Assembly (NCBI RefSeq): GCF_000350225.1
Contig: NW_005179101.1
Coordinates: 120,293 to 184,292 of the forward strand
From: Chondrus crispus
Taxonomy: Eukaryota > Rhodophyta > Florideophyceae > Gigartinales > Gigartinaceae
Direction of reading: 5' to 3'
Length of the DNA: 64,000 nt
This document shows, in pieces, positions 29,694-40,368 of the stretch. The translations under genes and the position numbers were made by a program. Under the pieces are notes generated by a model, which was given only the letters and a program-made list of their open reading frames with translations, was not told where the DNA came from and made no database searches. Positions within the stretch are counted from its first letter, which is position 1. Each line of letters starts with the position of its first letter.

Positions 29694-30677
29694 TTAGAAA
29701 GATTCGACGAACCGTGCGAAAAAGCTTTTCATAAGCTCAAGGACGCTATCTTGGCGCCACCAGTGTTGGCGCTGCCGAAGAAGGACCTACCCTACTCGGT
29801 AGACACCGATGCAAGCGACTATCAAATCGGCGCTGCATCATTTCAGACACATCCGGATGGGCAACGTAAACCCATCGGGTTCTTTTCACGAACGTTATCC
29901 GCAGCCGAGAGAAACTACTACGTTTCAGAAAAAGAATGTCTAGCGGTAATTTGGGCCGTACAGACTTTAAGACCATATCTATATGGCGAGCACTTCATTG
30001 TGCATACCGACCATGCCTCATTGAGGTGGTTGATGAACGTAACCAACCCCAGCGGAAGATTAATCCGATGGAGGCTCCGCCTCTCGGAATTTGATTTCGA
30101 AATCAAGTACAAGAAGGGCAAGGCGAACAGCCAAGCCGATGCCCTGTCAAGATTACGGACCGCAGGAGAAACCGTCGACGAAATCGACGACGAAATCCCA
30201 TGCTTTATGGCCGAACCGGCCGAGGGAACGGTGGAGGACGAGGAAAGTTTTGACGGGTTAGACGACATCCTCGCTCTTGAGGGGGGGACCGCCCCTGAGC
30301 GCCTCGGTCACTTCCAAGCTGTCACTCCGGAGGAGCTCATTCGCGAGCAAGCCGTCGACCCCTTCTGCAACCGCATCAAGGAAGAAATGGAAGCCGGAAA
30401 GGTGAGAACGTTCAGCACGGAGACCGAGGAACTCGAAGGAACTCTATGCCGTACCGCGGCAGAGTTTTTACAAGTGGTGATACCACAATCGTTAAGGGAC
30501 CGCGTCCTAGGGTTGAGCCACTACGCAAAATTGGCAGGCCACCCGGGAGGCAGGAAACTTTACAAGACATTGAGAATATATTTTTATTGGCCCACGATGG
30601 CCCTAGACTGCTACGCGGTCGCGAAGAATTGCGCCGCATGTGCGCGGGAGAGGGTGAAGTTAAGAAGAAACACGTAG
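29694..30677 (+). pseudogene. RNase H and integrase zinc-binding region of element A
   Basis: RNase H motifs DTDASDYQIGA, EKECLAVIWAVQ, HTDHASLRWLM and ADALSRL give the D-E-D-D set. An acidic linker follows, and then the integrase HHCC domain: HYAKLAGHPGGRKLY followed by NCAACARERVK. The frame ends in a TAG at 30675-30677, where element D has a Lys codon, so pol is interrupted between the zinc domain and the catalytic core. Confidence 0.88.
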
Positions 30678-30680
30678 GAA

Positions 30681-32018
30681 ATGAAGAAGTTCACGCCCAA
30701 AGCTCCGCTGGAGTTTGTCACCATCGACATCCTCGGCGAGCTAATTTTAACTAAACGAGGAAATCGGTACATTCTCGTGATCAGCAATCGATACTCGAAA
30801 CTGATAAGAACCGTACCGTTGAAGAAGATATCAGCTGGGCACATTGCACAAGCCTTCGTTCACCATTGGGTGTTCGTGTACGGACCGCCGTTCAAGCTGC
30901 TGTCCGACAATGGAACACAGTTCACGGCCCGGTTCTTTCAGAATGTCTGCCGAATTCTCGGCATCCGCAATGTGTTCACGACTACGAACCACCCGCAAGC
31001 CAACGGCCAAGTTGAGAGGTTTAACCGCACGCTGACTTCCGCGTTGCGAAAATATGTTGGAGAGCATCCCAAGGACTGGGACTTATTTAGCGACGCTGTG
31101 ACGTTCGCATACAACACGCAAGTTCATCAAACTACGAACATTGCGCCCTTCGAGCTGGTGTTAGCTCGGGCGCCGAGAAACATTGCGTTACAAGCACAAC
31201 CAACTTTGGAGAACTTTAGCTCGTCACGAGCGTACTACCTGAAATGGCAGTCGTGGATGGAGAGCCTAATGCGAGGCGCCGATAGGAGTTTGCGAAAGGA
31301 ACAAGCCCGGTACAAGCGAAATTTCGACGCACGCCTTCGCAAACCGCAATATGAGATCCCACCGGGGTCCTACGTGTTCCTCCGGAAGGAGCAGGGCACT
31401 GCTAGCGAACCGAAACACAAGCTGGCACAAGTCGCTACAGGACCTTATCACGTCAGAAGATCGGATCAACATACGGTAGTCATTGCCATTGGCGATCAGG
31501 AGGAACGCGTATCGCGAGACAGGGTGGAGTTAGCCCCAAGCCCGATGGACTACGCGCCGATAACTGGCCTACGTCAAGCGCTACAGTTCCTGGGAGCGCC
31601 GGAGCTAAACGAAGAAGGAGAGGTAATGGAGGACGAGGAATGTCCTCACACCCGTGCGCCTACGTCAGGGGACCAGGACAATCTAATTAGTCAAGCGCCG
31701 ACAGCGGAGACATCTCCGGACCTACGCGATTTCGGAAAGTCCAGAGAAGAGGACGAGTTGGAAGATTTTCAGGAGGGGGAAGGGAACGGTTCAGAGAAAG
31801 GAGAGGAAACGGAGAATACGGAATACGTAATCGATCGTGTCGCCGACCACGATTATCAAAATAGTAATTTGATTCTCAAGGTGGAATGGTACGGCTATAC
31901 GCCCGAGGACGCGACGTGGGAGCCCATTGAGCAATTACCCCGCAGTGCGGCCGTCACGTATTTCCGAAGGAAGAAGTTACCCTTGCCGCCGCAAGTCGCG
32001 CACGCGCGAGTGGGATAG
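30681..32018 (+). pseudogene. Integrase core and chromodomain of element A
   Basis: Catalytic DD35E residues lie in TIDILGELI, LLSDNGTQFTARFF and HPQANGQVERFNRTL. A GPY/F-like module (ATGPYHVRRSDQHTVV) and an acidic linker follow. A C-terminal chromodomain (VEWYGYTPEDATWEPIEQLP) probably tethers integration to modified histones, as in other chromoviruses. The 445-residue frame is intact but is cut off from the rest of pol by the upstream TAG. Confidence 0.9.
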
Positions 32019-33715
32019 TCATCATCAATAGAATCAGCAGGTTATGGAACACGGAGGAGTCAGAAATTTGGAGCAGAAGGGGTCCGCAAGCAAGGAAAGT
32101 CGGAGCGAGAGGAGCAAGGCAAGAAAACGCGGAACGCCTTTACGAGAGGGGAACGACGAGCGACGCGTTTTAGGGACTTGAAGTGATGCGGTGCCCCCGG
32201 ACGAGGCATTGAGCCTACCGGAAGACGCACCCCCGTCATCAACGGATGCACGCGAAATGACAATCGAGATCAGTGTCCCGTCCTCGGAGAGCAAGTTAAT
32301 CCAAAATAATTACTGTTTTTGTAGTTGTCGCCCGCCGCCGACGGCACACACAGGGGACGTTCGCCGTCGATCTGCTAAGATTGAAGACCGAGCAAGAGGC
32401 GCGCTTGTTTTGTACCATGTACTTTCACATGACCATCGTCCTCATCGAGGACTTACTTGCCCCCTGACCACAGTAACCCACTACTTTTGTTTTTGTTTTT
32501 GTTCTACTCTGTTTTGTTTTGTTTTTTTCTTTTGTGTGCTTTCGGTTGTCTCTTGACAGGACGCAGGGAGAAAGAACCCGCACCGCGGACCAAGGTGAAT
32601 GAGCCCTACAACACCTATCGTTCGGCGACCCTCGGACGAGCGTACCTAGTCCCGTGCGAGCCGTCGATCGTAAGCAAGTTAATACGCTGTGTGTCGGGCC
32701 GAGGAAGAACTGTATTCTACGAATAACTGAGCACGACGGACTGTGCCTAATTGAGTAAATGTCTGGAAGAAACTAGACGGCGGAAGGCAAGAGAACGCGG
32801 AACGCAGTTGGAAAGGTGTAAGTGAAGGAAGAGCGTGGTGATGTAGTCGTGTGTGTGTCGTGTTACCGTTCAGGGAAAGGAGGAACAGACTACATTATTC
32901 TCTAAGGAATAGCGGGCTGTGTCAGGCAGACGAGCGGGTTACCCTCGAGTCGAGGGAGAAGAAGGGGAAAAGATGCAGTTGATGTAGAGGCGCATGCGAG
33001 GGAGGCTGATCAAGAGGAAGTCAATGATGCGGGACGCGATAAGACCGCGAGTGAAATGTTGAAATTGTATTGGGGATGATCCCCACCCGGAGGCTCTCAA
33101 GTTGGAAGTGATGCGGTGAACCGCGTCGCGGAGGGAGAGAGTAAGGACAATCGCCGGAAACGAGATCCCTCAGAGTGAGAAGAAGGGAAATGAAATAACT
33201 TACGCGATTTTGCCCGGGACCCCCGCCCATGAATGAAATGGCCTGCCCGGCCATGCCGTGGAATGAAAAATTTACTGTAGTCTCAGGCTGAGGTAATACA
33301 CCTCCTTGGATGCGATCACGCGCTGCCGCCGCGCGCACGTGAAGGGACGCTTGGATCAGTGACACGCCCTCGTGGGGCATGATTTAATCAAAAAAATGGG
33401 GATGCCGGCAGGGAGCTGCTGGACGGGCGGAGAAAATCGAAAATCGAACACTGGTCAGTCTTCGAAATTTTAATCAAAATTAAGGGAAGGTACGGAACTT
33501 GTCGGTCATACGAGAACGGGGTGTCGCTTGCTATAGCCAAAGTCACGAGTATCCGAGGCCGTCCGGCAGCACCGTCACAAACCCCCGCGCGCGACGCCGA
33601 CCACAACAACGAACGACGACGTCGTCGAACCCGCTTCAAAGGCGCTGACTACGATCGAGAGACTAAGGAATCGACGCCCCGCGAGGGGGAGGGTTCCCCC
33701 ACGTGTGAATCACAG
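32019..33715 (+). other. 3' non-coding region of element A, first part
   Basis: Long region after pol with no protein I recognise. The first few hundred bases match, at lower identity than pol, the complement of the region left of 46731 in element D. They include a T-rich (TTTTG)n tract near 32490. No gene seen. Confidence 0.5.
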
Positions 33716-33952
33716 AACGTTAATTATTTATTCACGAGAGGATCGAGAGCCTCGCGCCTTCTTCCTCCGAGGACGTCCAGGAGGAACATAGTGGAAAGGG
33801 CAAACCCGTGGAAGCCGTGTCATTCGCATCGTTCCTTCACTGCACTAACTGGCAAGGAACGCCTTCACAGAAGTCTTGCGCCACAATGTGCGACTGTTCA
33901 AAGACGGGATTTCTTCGCTGATTGTACAGAGAGCTGTACGTAATCCTTCGCA

Positions 33953-34843
33953 ATGGCGACGAGGGATCGCACCGGTTTATTCTTACGATATCGCGAACAA
34001 GCGAGAGCACTGCACCATCGACCGGCAAGGGCATCCGAGGGCAGCAGGTTTATCGGCGCTGAAAATGCAACGGGAGATTTCGACTCAAATCATGATGGCA
34101 GTGCAGATGAGGACGGTGCCCAGGTTCGGAGGGGAGGTATGGAACCGGACTGGGTCTTCACGTACAACGAACTCATGGGTGATTTATCAGAACTAGAAAA
34201 GCTTCTGGAGCAACTCATCTCACTGTATAACAAGCATTTGCTACCTTCATTTAAAGAAACAGATACTTCTCAAATTGAGCACGACATCCGAATGCGGTCT
34301 CATCAATTGACCGAGCTGTTACATGACGTCGAACGGAAAGTTCGAAATGTCACCAAACACACTACAGAGCTTGATTCAGCTGATAGGGAAGTTGAAACAA
34401 AGATCCGGCAGAACCTGCAGAAGCGATTCGCAACACCTCTGCAACACCTCTCAATGTCATTCCGAAAGCGCCACAAAGCGTACCTAGACAAACTCAAAGA
34501 ACATCGTGAATCTTTCGCCGCGAAAACAGATTCAAAGATGGGAACCCTGACAGATATTGGTGACCCATCCGCAGCAGACCAGTACGACTCAGGCTTTTCA
34601 GAATCGCAACTGCTCACCGTGGAAAACGCTTCTGCCTTGGCTGACGATCGAACCCAGGAGCTCACTTGTGTCGCAGAAAATTTCAATGACTTGGCCACGC
34701 TTGTCAAGGATATTGCGTCGCTAGTCGTCGATCAGGGAAGCGACACGCTCATTGTTGCATCATCCTTCTATCTATCGCTTGTGGAGTTATGTTCACAATT
34801 CTTGTTTTTAAATGGACGAGCTGAAAGACCAAAGTCTTTTTAG
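33953..34843 (+). pseudogene. Qa-SNARE fragment (Tlg2/syntaxin-16 type), lacks membrane anchor
   Basis: The host protein drives membrane fusion at the trans-Golgi and endosomes. The N-terminus MATRDRTGLFLRYRE is the Tlg2/syntaxin-16/SYP4 signature. An Habc-type three-helix region follows (about residues 70-190), with a YDSGFSESQLLTVE linker and the start of the SNARE helix (TQELTCVAENFNDLATLVKD, then LVVDQG). The next residues should continue the SNARE helix and lead to a C-terminal transmembrane segment. Instead the similarity stops at DQG and about 30 unrelated residues lead to a stop at 34843. It lies inside the 3' region of retrotransposon A, so it is best read as a captured or inserted host-gene piece. 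Confidence 0.8.
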
Positions 34844-34925
34844 CCTCGGACTCTCACAAGACATAGGTTTAACGTTCCTCGTCGTCCCGGAACTGGATAG
34901 CCCGCCTGGAGAAATGTACATTTAT

Positions 34926-35500
34926 TAACTTCGATACGGCAGCGCGGAGTCAATGGAATCTAGGAGCACTTCACTCTGGTCCATCTTCCTGCTAACAATA
35001 TCTATTCCGCCGTGAGCTAAACCAGCAATTTCTGGTGCTTCGTCTTGGGCAACGACCAAAACTGTATTTGGTGGGCTGTGTTTTTCATCAAGAAGGGCTG
35101 GGAGATTTTGGACATTCTCCGACGACTATCCTCGTCCAAAGATTGCAAAATTTCAGCCATGACAATGAGCGAAGAACGAAAGCCAGCTCGCTCATGAGCT
35201 AGATCTGCAAATGCTAGCGCGAACGCCTCAAAGACACCTTCGCCCGCGACCCCACCGAGAAGTCTTGAAAACGAAATCACCGGCAAAATGACGAACGCGA
35301 TTTCGTATTGACTCGACACGAATGGCAACCTCGACAATGGCGACAGTCACCCCGCTGCGATAGCGAGAATCGCCTCGAGGAGCCTGAAGAATTGAAAGAA
35401 AAGAGAATTACAGTCGATCGCGCAGCTGTCAGCGACAGAGCTAAATGGAGACGCACAATGGGAGCAAAATGAGGACCTCTGCTCACATTCTCGAGTGTCA
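34926..35500 (-). pseudogene. 3' fragment of an unrecognised host-like gene
   Basis: The minus strand reads as protein-like sequence (EGVFEAFALAFADLAHERAG, then after a 1-base frame change TVLVVAQDEAPEIAGLAHGG), ending at a TAA just right of 34926. Upstream the frame degenerates, with a pyrimidine-AG that could be a splice acceptor near 35390. I do not recognise the family. It converges tail to tail with the SNARE fragment, as two neighbouring host genes might. Confidence 0.35.
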
Positions 35501-35503
35501 CAG

Positions 35504-36118
35504 TCTGACCGATCATCCACGCCGCTGCGACAATTTAATTTTTTCAGCCTGAAAGGTACAACGTGTATCCCAGCCGGTCGATGAGGTGATCCGGAGAGAT
35601 AAATTAGTCCCCAAGGGAGGAACACAGTACGAGACGAGAACAGACTCGGGGAGGTGGGAAAGTGAAAGCAAGGAGGTGGAAAACGGAGATGTGCAACACG
35701 ATGGCAGAAGGAGGGTTGTGCCAGGAAAAGAGAAGGTAATAGGGGATGTGCAACTGCAGTAGCAGAGGTGCACGGAAAAAGGATAAGAGAAGGGAGACGG
35801 TAATGAGGAAAAGAGAAGGACAGTGGAAAGAGGAAGATGCGACCGCGGCGACGGGGCGTATACAAAGAGAAAAAAGAGAGAAAAAGAGGAGGAAGTAGCG
35901 AGGTGAAGAGAAGGAGGAAGGAGGTACAAGGGTGCCACCGTGATTATGACGGGGTGGGCATCAATGAGAAAAAGAGGAGGAAACGAAGGGACGAAGGAGC
36001 ACGCAGGAAAATTCAATTTACGGATCAAAGGCGATATGACGAGGTCGCAAATTCAGCGTCACGTAGGCAGGATAGAGATGCGACAAGCTATCACGAGGGA
36101 AGTGTCGCGTCCGTCAGC
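35504..36118 (+). other. 3' non-coding region of element A, second part
   Basis: Purine-rich on the plus strand, so CT-rich when read like the antisense ORF. It corresponds in position and composition to 42301-43300 of element D, where a similar CT-rich stretch follows the antisense ORF stop. No gene seen. Confidence 0.45.
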
Positions 36119-36992
36119 TCAGACGGGAGGGTTGTCAAAGGATTTGCCCTTTGGAAGTGATGACACGAGGCGAGCCAAAACTCGCAGGTCGTCAATCGAG
36201 TCTCCTTGCAGAGCCTCTCCCTCAACACCGTGAGCACGGAGCAAGGCACAGTATACGCTCGTGACGTCGTGGGTATTTTTGGAAATTGTTGGAGACGGGG
36301 GGGAGATATTACTCCCCTCACCGACAATGTTTCGGTGTGGCCTGCCGAGGGAATTTCGACAGCTGGGGGCGCCTTTGATGAGGATGGAGAGGCCAGGGCT
36401 GCGCGCGGGGAAGCAGGTACAGCTGATCGAGGAGGAATTGGAGAGGAAGTACGGGAGCATACTTGAAGCTCCCGGGGGTCAGATGTGACGATGGGGGTGA
36501 CGTCGGGAACCGGTGTTTGGTTCCCGAATCGACGGCTCGTTTGAGCTTCCCACGCTGAGCAGAGGGTCGATGACCCGGGGTTGAACCACACGAAGTCGCC
36601 CGCGGCTGGGTGGTTTCGACCAGGGGAGAAAGAGGGACGTTGGCGAGTGAAGGATCGAGAGGAGTTTTGCGGAGGTACACAGTCCCAATCCACGCCCTCG
36701 ATCGTGTCAAGGAGGGAGCGTATTTCGCGATTGAAATCAGAGCCACCCAGAGGGAGAGAGAAGTCCAATAGACGCATTTGTGCTATCAGCTTCGCGGGGA
36801 GGTGCCACAGGCGCCAGCAATCATAGGCCTCCCACAAGAGGGTCGCGGCTACTTTGACGCACCACTCTGTGAGGAAGACCACCCATAACCCGTGTTGCGG
36901 ATCCCGCAGGTAGCTGCCATAGTACGTGAGTATGGGTCTCATTTCAGCCCAAAAGCCTTGACTCACCTCGTACTGGCTCCACCATGAGGGGA
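36119..36992 (-). pseudogene. Antisense ORF protein of element A, 5' part missing
   Basis: Minus strand, opposite to this element's gag-pol. From the right end it reads PSWWSQYEVSQGFWAEM, ILTYYGSYLRDPQHGLW, then a Pro/Ser-rich stretch. After a frame change it ends with AHGVEGEALQGDSIDDLRVL and SLPKGKS. All these blocks are nearly identical in element D (40369-42300). The N-terminal part is absent because the LTR at 36993 begins within the codons for PSWW. Confidence 0.75.
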
Positions 36993-37893
36993 TGTAGTGC
37001 AATACGCATTTGAAAAGGGGGGTGAAAAGAAAGGAAAACATTTGGATATGAAAAGTAGTCCGGGTTTGGGGGACACACGTGTGAATAATTGCACAGTTTT
37101 AATTTTTAATTTTTAATTATTTTATATTATTTAGTTAATTAGTTGGCATTAATTTTGCTGACACTAGATTAGATCTAGAATCTAGAGCCGGGAGCTACTG
37201 TACTCGCCCCGGCGGGGCTCTATATAACTTAGCCCTTTGACCGAACAAGTCAATAAACCAACCCGAGTTGCCGGAGTTGAATGTCGCCTTGGTCGAAGTC
37301 CGTCTCTATCAAGACGCTCCCTTTTACCTAAGCCTACGGCATCCTCTATCGCTCGGGGTTCCCTTTTCTCTTTCGTTTATTTCCCTATCCTTTTCTATCT
37401 CTAATTCTACCTATTTTTCCCTTATCTTGTGTTGGTGCCATCGGCCTCGGTTGCGACCGAACCGGTGTAGGTGTTTCGAGCCATCGGGCGGCACGGTTGA
37501 CGTAGCGCTGCTACTTTCATTTCATCCCGTCGGGCTGCGTTGCGACGCCCCCGTCGAATACCTTGTCGCGTTACAAGGTGTCGAAGAAGCTCAACGAGCA
37601 TTGGCCTTACAACCCAGTGGAACCGGGGTATCTACGTACGCGCCCCACCCCACACTCGCCGAGCAGATCTCTTCGCAAGTCTCTACCACACCGATCCCGG
37701 GCCGGGCTATTTCTCTGTGCCCCCCCCCATCAGGGATCCGAGCTACTACGAGTCGCAAGCTCGTTTAAACGGAGAAGGGAGAGTCGGACACTCCGTAGCG
37801 CTGTGCCATCGGCAGTTCTTCTTTTTGTTGCTGTTGTTGTTTTTGCTGGACCATCGGACCGCGGTCTCTGCCCGACAGGCGCATTGCACTACA
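36993..37893 (+). repeat. LTR of the B subfamily (901 bp) truncating element A
   Basis: Starts TGTAGTG and ends CACTACA like the A/D LTRs but is shorter and clearly diverged along its length, so it is not the sister of A's 5' LTR. It has a TATA box (CTATATAACT, about 37221). It is the same subfamily as 16430-17513. The left flank GGGGA and right flank CAGGG do not match. The bases just before it (GAGGGGA) resemble a polypurine tract although they lie within the antisense ORF. Confidence 0.8.
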
Positions 37894-39194
37894 CAGGGGG
37901 ATACTTACCGGTAATATTCCTCGCGACCCCGCGGCCCCTCCACAAGTCACCGAGACGCCCGTGGGTCCGGCACCGACGATTATTCGCGACACGGCCCTGG
38001 CTTACGTAAGCCCAGCACGTGACCGCGAGGGAGAAGATACCCTGACCGTCGTAGGTCGGATGCTACGGACCGACCGTGAAGGCACTGGAGCTTCCGTAAG
38101 CCCCGTGCATGAGAAGAAACGAAGGGCGTCTGCCGATGCAGCAAGCCCCGAGGAAGCCGCCGGACGACCGACGTCCAGGGGGCCGGGAAGAAGGACCCGA
38201 AGGAGGGGCAAGAACCATCGAAGGTCCCAGAAGCGCAACGACCTTACTGCCCCGTCTCCCCCGAAGGTTGTGGACGGCGTCATTTGCCTGATGACGTCGA
38301 AGATTTACAACGTCCTCGATTCGATAGCCACAGAGGGAAATGCCTTCCAGCACTGCAAGATCGCCGTTGATACGTGCTCGGGGTATAATCTGGTGAGGAA
38401 GGCCGATCTTCCTCCCGATTGGACGCAGTACGTCGTACGCGACGCCCCACTGCCACGATTGGCAGACGCGAATGGCAATCCGCTCAAGCTGTCGGCCGTC
38501 GTACTGCTAGCCGTGCGGTTGAGGAACACGACGTTCCGAATTCCGTTCGTCGTAGCGGACCAGCTCGCCGTGCCGGTCTTTCTCGGCACGGCCTTCATCG
38601 AGACGCACGTGCGATGTATCGACATAGAAGCTCAACGAATGGAGCTGCGCAAAGGCGGCTCCGTCGCCATCGTCGACGGAAAAGGGGAGCCGACTACCCG
38701 TACCATGGGGAACGGACGCCAGACGGGCTGGCCCGATGTACGCGAGAAGGCCCCGCAGGCGATCCGGATAGCCGGCTGGGTCACCATCCCGGCGAGGTCG
38801 CAAGCCCGAGTGCGCGTCACCACCACGGGGACGGACCTCGTATGCATGGAGCCGAAGCCGTCACTCCAACACCGAAATGGAGTGAGGCTGACGAACGGCG
38901 TCGTCGAGGTACTCCCGAATCAGACCTTCGACGTCCTCGTCGTGAACTTTTTGCGACGGGAAAGGCTGCTTCCGAAGCACACCGTCGTGGGGTACGCGAC
39001 GCGCAACCCCCTCGCGATCCTGATTCCCGAACGTCGCGTCGCCGAGAGGATTGCTCACGGGCTACACCTGGCCGACTTGACCGATCAAGTCGGAAAGGCA
39101 GGAGCTGGACGACCAAGCCCCGATGAGCGAGGAACCGTTAGGATGAAGCAGGTCTGTACAAACGATCGGCCACCTGGAGACCAATCGACGGAGG
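37894..39194 (+). pseudogene. Protease fragment of another gypsy lineage (F), active-site Gly changed
   Basis: A single frame open from the left LTR end and running into the next LTR at 39195, so both ends are lost. The protease core aligns with those of A and C: LADANGNPLKLS flap region, VFLGTAF hydrophobic motif, and C-terminal LTNGVVEVLPNQTFDVLVVN. The active site reads VDTCSGYNLV where the others have DTGAG, so the catalytic loop Gly is Cys. A basic Arg/Lys-rich stretch precedes it. Base composition is more GC-rich than in A and D. Confidence 0.75.
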
Positions 39195-40243
39195 TGTAGT
39201 GCAATGTGCCTGGCAGGCCGCGAACACAGTCCGACGGTCAAACAAAAAGAAGAAAACAACAACAGCAACAACAACAACTGCCGATGGCACGCGCTACGGA
39301 GCGTTCGAGACTCCCTTTCCCCTTGTGTGGGCTTGCGGCCCACGGTAGCTCAACTCCGACGGGGGGGGGTAAGGAAAGATGCCCGGCCCGGGAGGAAAAT
39401 GGTGGTATAGACTTGTGAAGACTTGAGCGCTCGGCGAGTGCGGGCTGGGCTTATCTACAAGGATGTAACCGCGGTTCGCTGGGTTGTAAGGCCAATGCTC
39501 GACGAGCCTCTTCAGCACCTTGGGTATAATTCAAGGTCTTCGACAGGGGCTTGTTCAGAACTACCCGACGGGATCGTAATTGTGTAGCAGCGCTACTACC
39601 GACGTGTTGCCTGATGGCTAGAAACACCCTCACCAGCGCGATCGCAATCGCGGTAGGTGGTACCAACTCTGTCTTATACAGTAAGACCTTCGACGGAGGC
39701 GTCGTCACAACAGCCTTCCGACGGAACTTGAAACAGTAGCAGCGCTACACGACGTGTTGCCCGATGGCTAGAACACCTACACCGGATCGGTCGCAACCGA
39801 CTCCAATGGAACCAACACAATTAAGGGAAAGATAGAAATAGAAGTAGAGGAATGAATAGGGAAATAAAGGGAAAAGAGAAGGGAACCCCCGAGCGCAAAG
39901 GATGCCGTAGGCTTAGGTAAAAGGGAGCGTCTTGGTAGAGACGGACTTCGACCAAGGCGACATTCAACTCTGGCAACTCGGGTTACCTTTACTGACTTGG
40001 TGGTCAGAGGGCTAAGGTATATATTGCCGCGCCGGAGCCACTACAGTAGCTCGCGGCGCTAGATCCTAGATCTAATCTAGTGTCAGCAAAATTAATGCCA
40101 ACTAATTAACTAAATAAAATAAAATAACTAAAAATTAAAACTGTGCAATTATTCACACGTGTGTCCCCCAACCCGGACCACTTTTCATATCTAAATATTT
40201 TCCTTTCTTTTCACCCCCCTTTTCAGGTGCGTATTGCACTACA
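39195..40243 (-). repeat. 3' LTR of element D (1049 bp)
   Basis: TGTAGTG...CACTACA, the complement of an LTR almost the same as 24073-25117. It is preceded, on its own strand, by the purine-rich AGAAGGGGGATA (40244-40255), the expected polypurine tract. It holds two GTAGCAGCGCTAC palindromes (39584-39596 and 39736-39748). Confidence 0.92.
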
Positions 40244-40258
40244 TATCCCCCTTCTGAG
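40244..40258 (-). promoter_or_regulatory. Polypurine tract of element D
   Basis: On the minus strand AGAAGGGGGATA directly abuts the TG of the 3' LTR. This is the plus-strand primer site for reverse transcription. Element C has the same arrangement with GAGAGGGGGGCTA. Confidence 0.65.
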
Positions 40259-40368
40259 CGCCCTTGCGCAACGCCCAGCCATCGTATAATCTCCTGCCGC
40301 TGCTGACCGTGTTTCCCAGTCATCAATCACTCTGCGCGGCGTTCGCGCAAGGGTTAGACGAAAATACC

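Larger units (their letters stand above)
24073..36992 (+). mobile_element. Ty3/gypsy chromovirus A (3' end replaced)
   Basis: Order 5' LTR, primer-binding site, gag, protease, reverse transcriptase, RNase H, integrase, chromodomain, long 3' region, antisense ORF. The order PR-RT-RH-IN and the chromodomain make it a chromovirus. Its pol is nearly the same as that of element D on the other strand. It carries several stops and frameshifts and a host-gene fragment at about 33.7-35.5 kb. The antisense ORF lacks its 5' third because the LTR at 36993, a different subfamily from the 5' LTR, starts inside it. Confidence 0.88.

Noticed and set aside
28720..30677. RIP-like C-to-T hypermutation as the cause of the stops in element A
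   Set aside because: Comparison with D shows mixed changes (GAG to TAG, CGA to TGA, CAG to TAG, AAG to TAG) plus 1-base losses, so ordinary decay fits better.
35347..36028. Overlapping Ser/Phe-rich minus-strand frames in the A 3' region
   Set aside because: Low-complexity CT-rich sequence gives long frames without stops. No domain, and the frames overlap each other.
36993..37893. True 3' LTR of element A
   Set aside because: It is 144 bp shorter than the 5' LTR and diverged throughout, and it starts inside the antisense ORF rather than after a normal polypurine tract.
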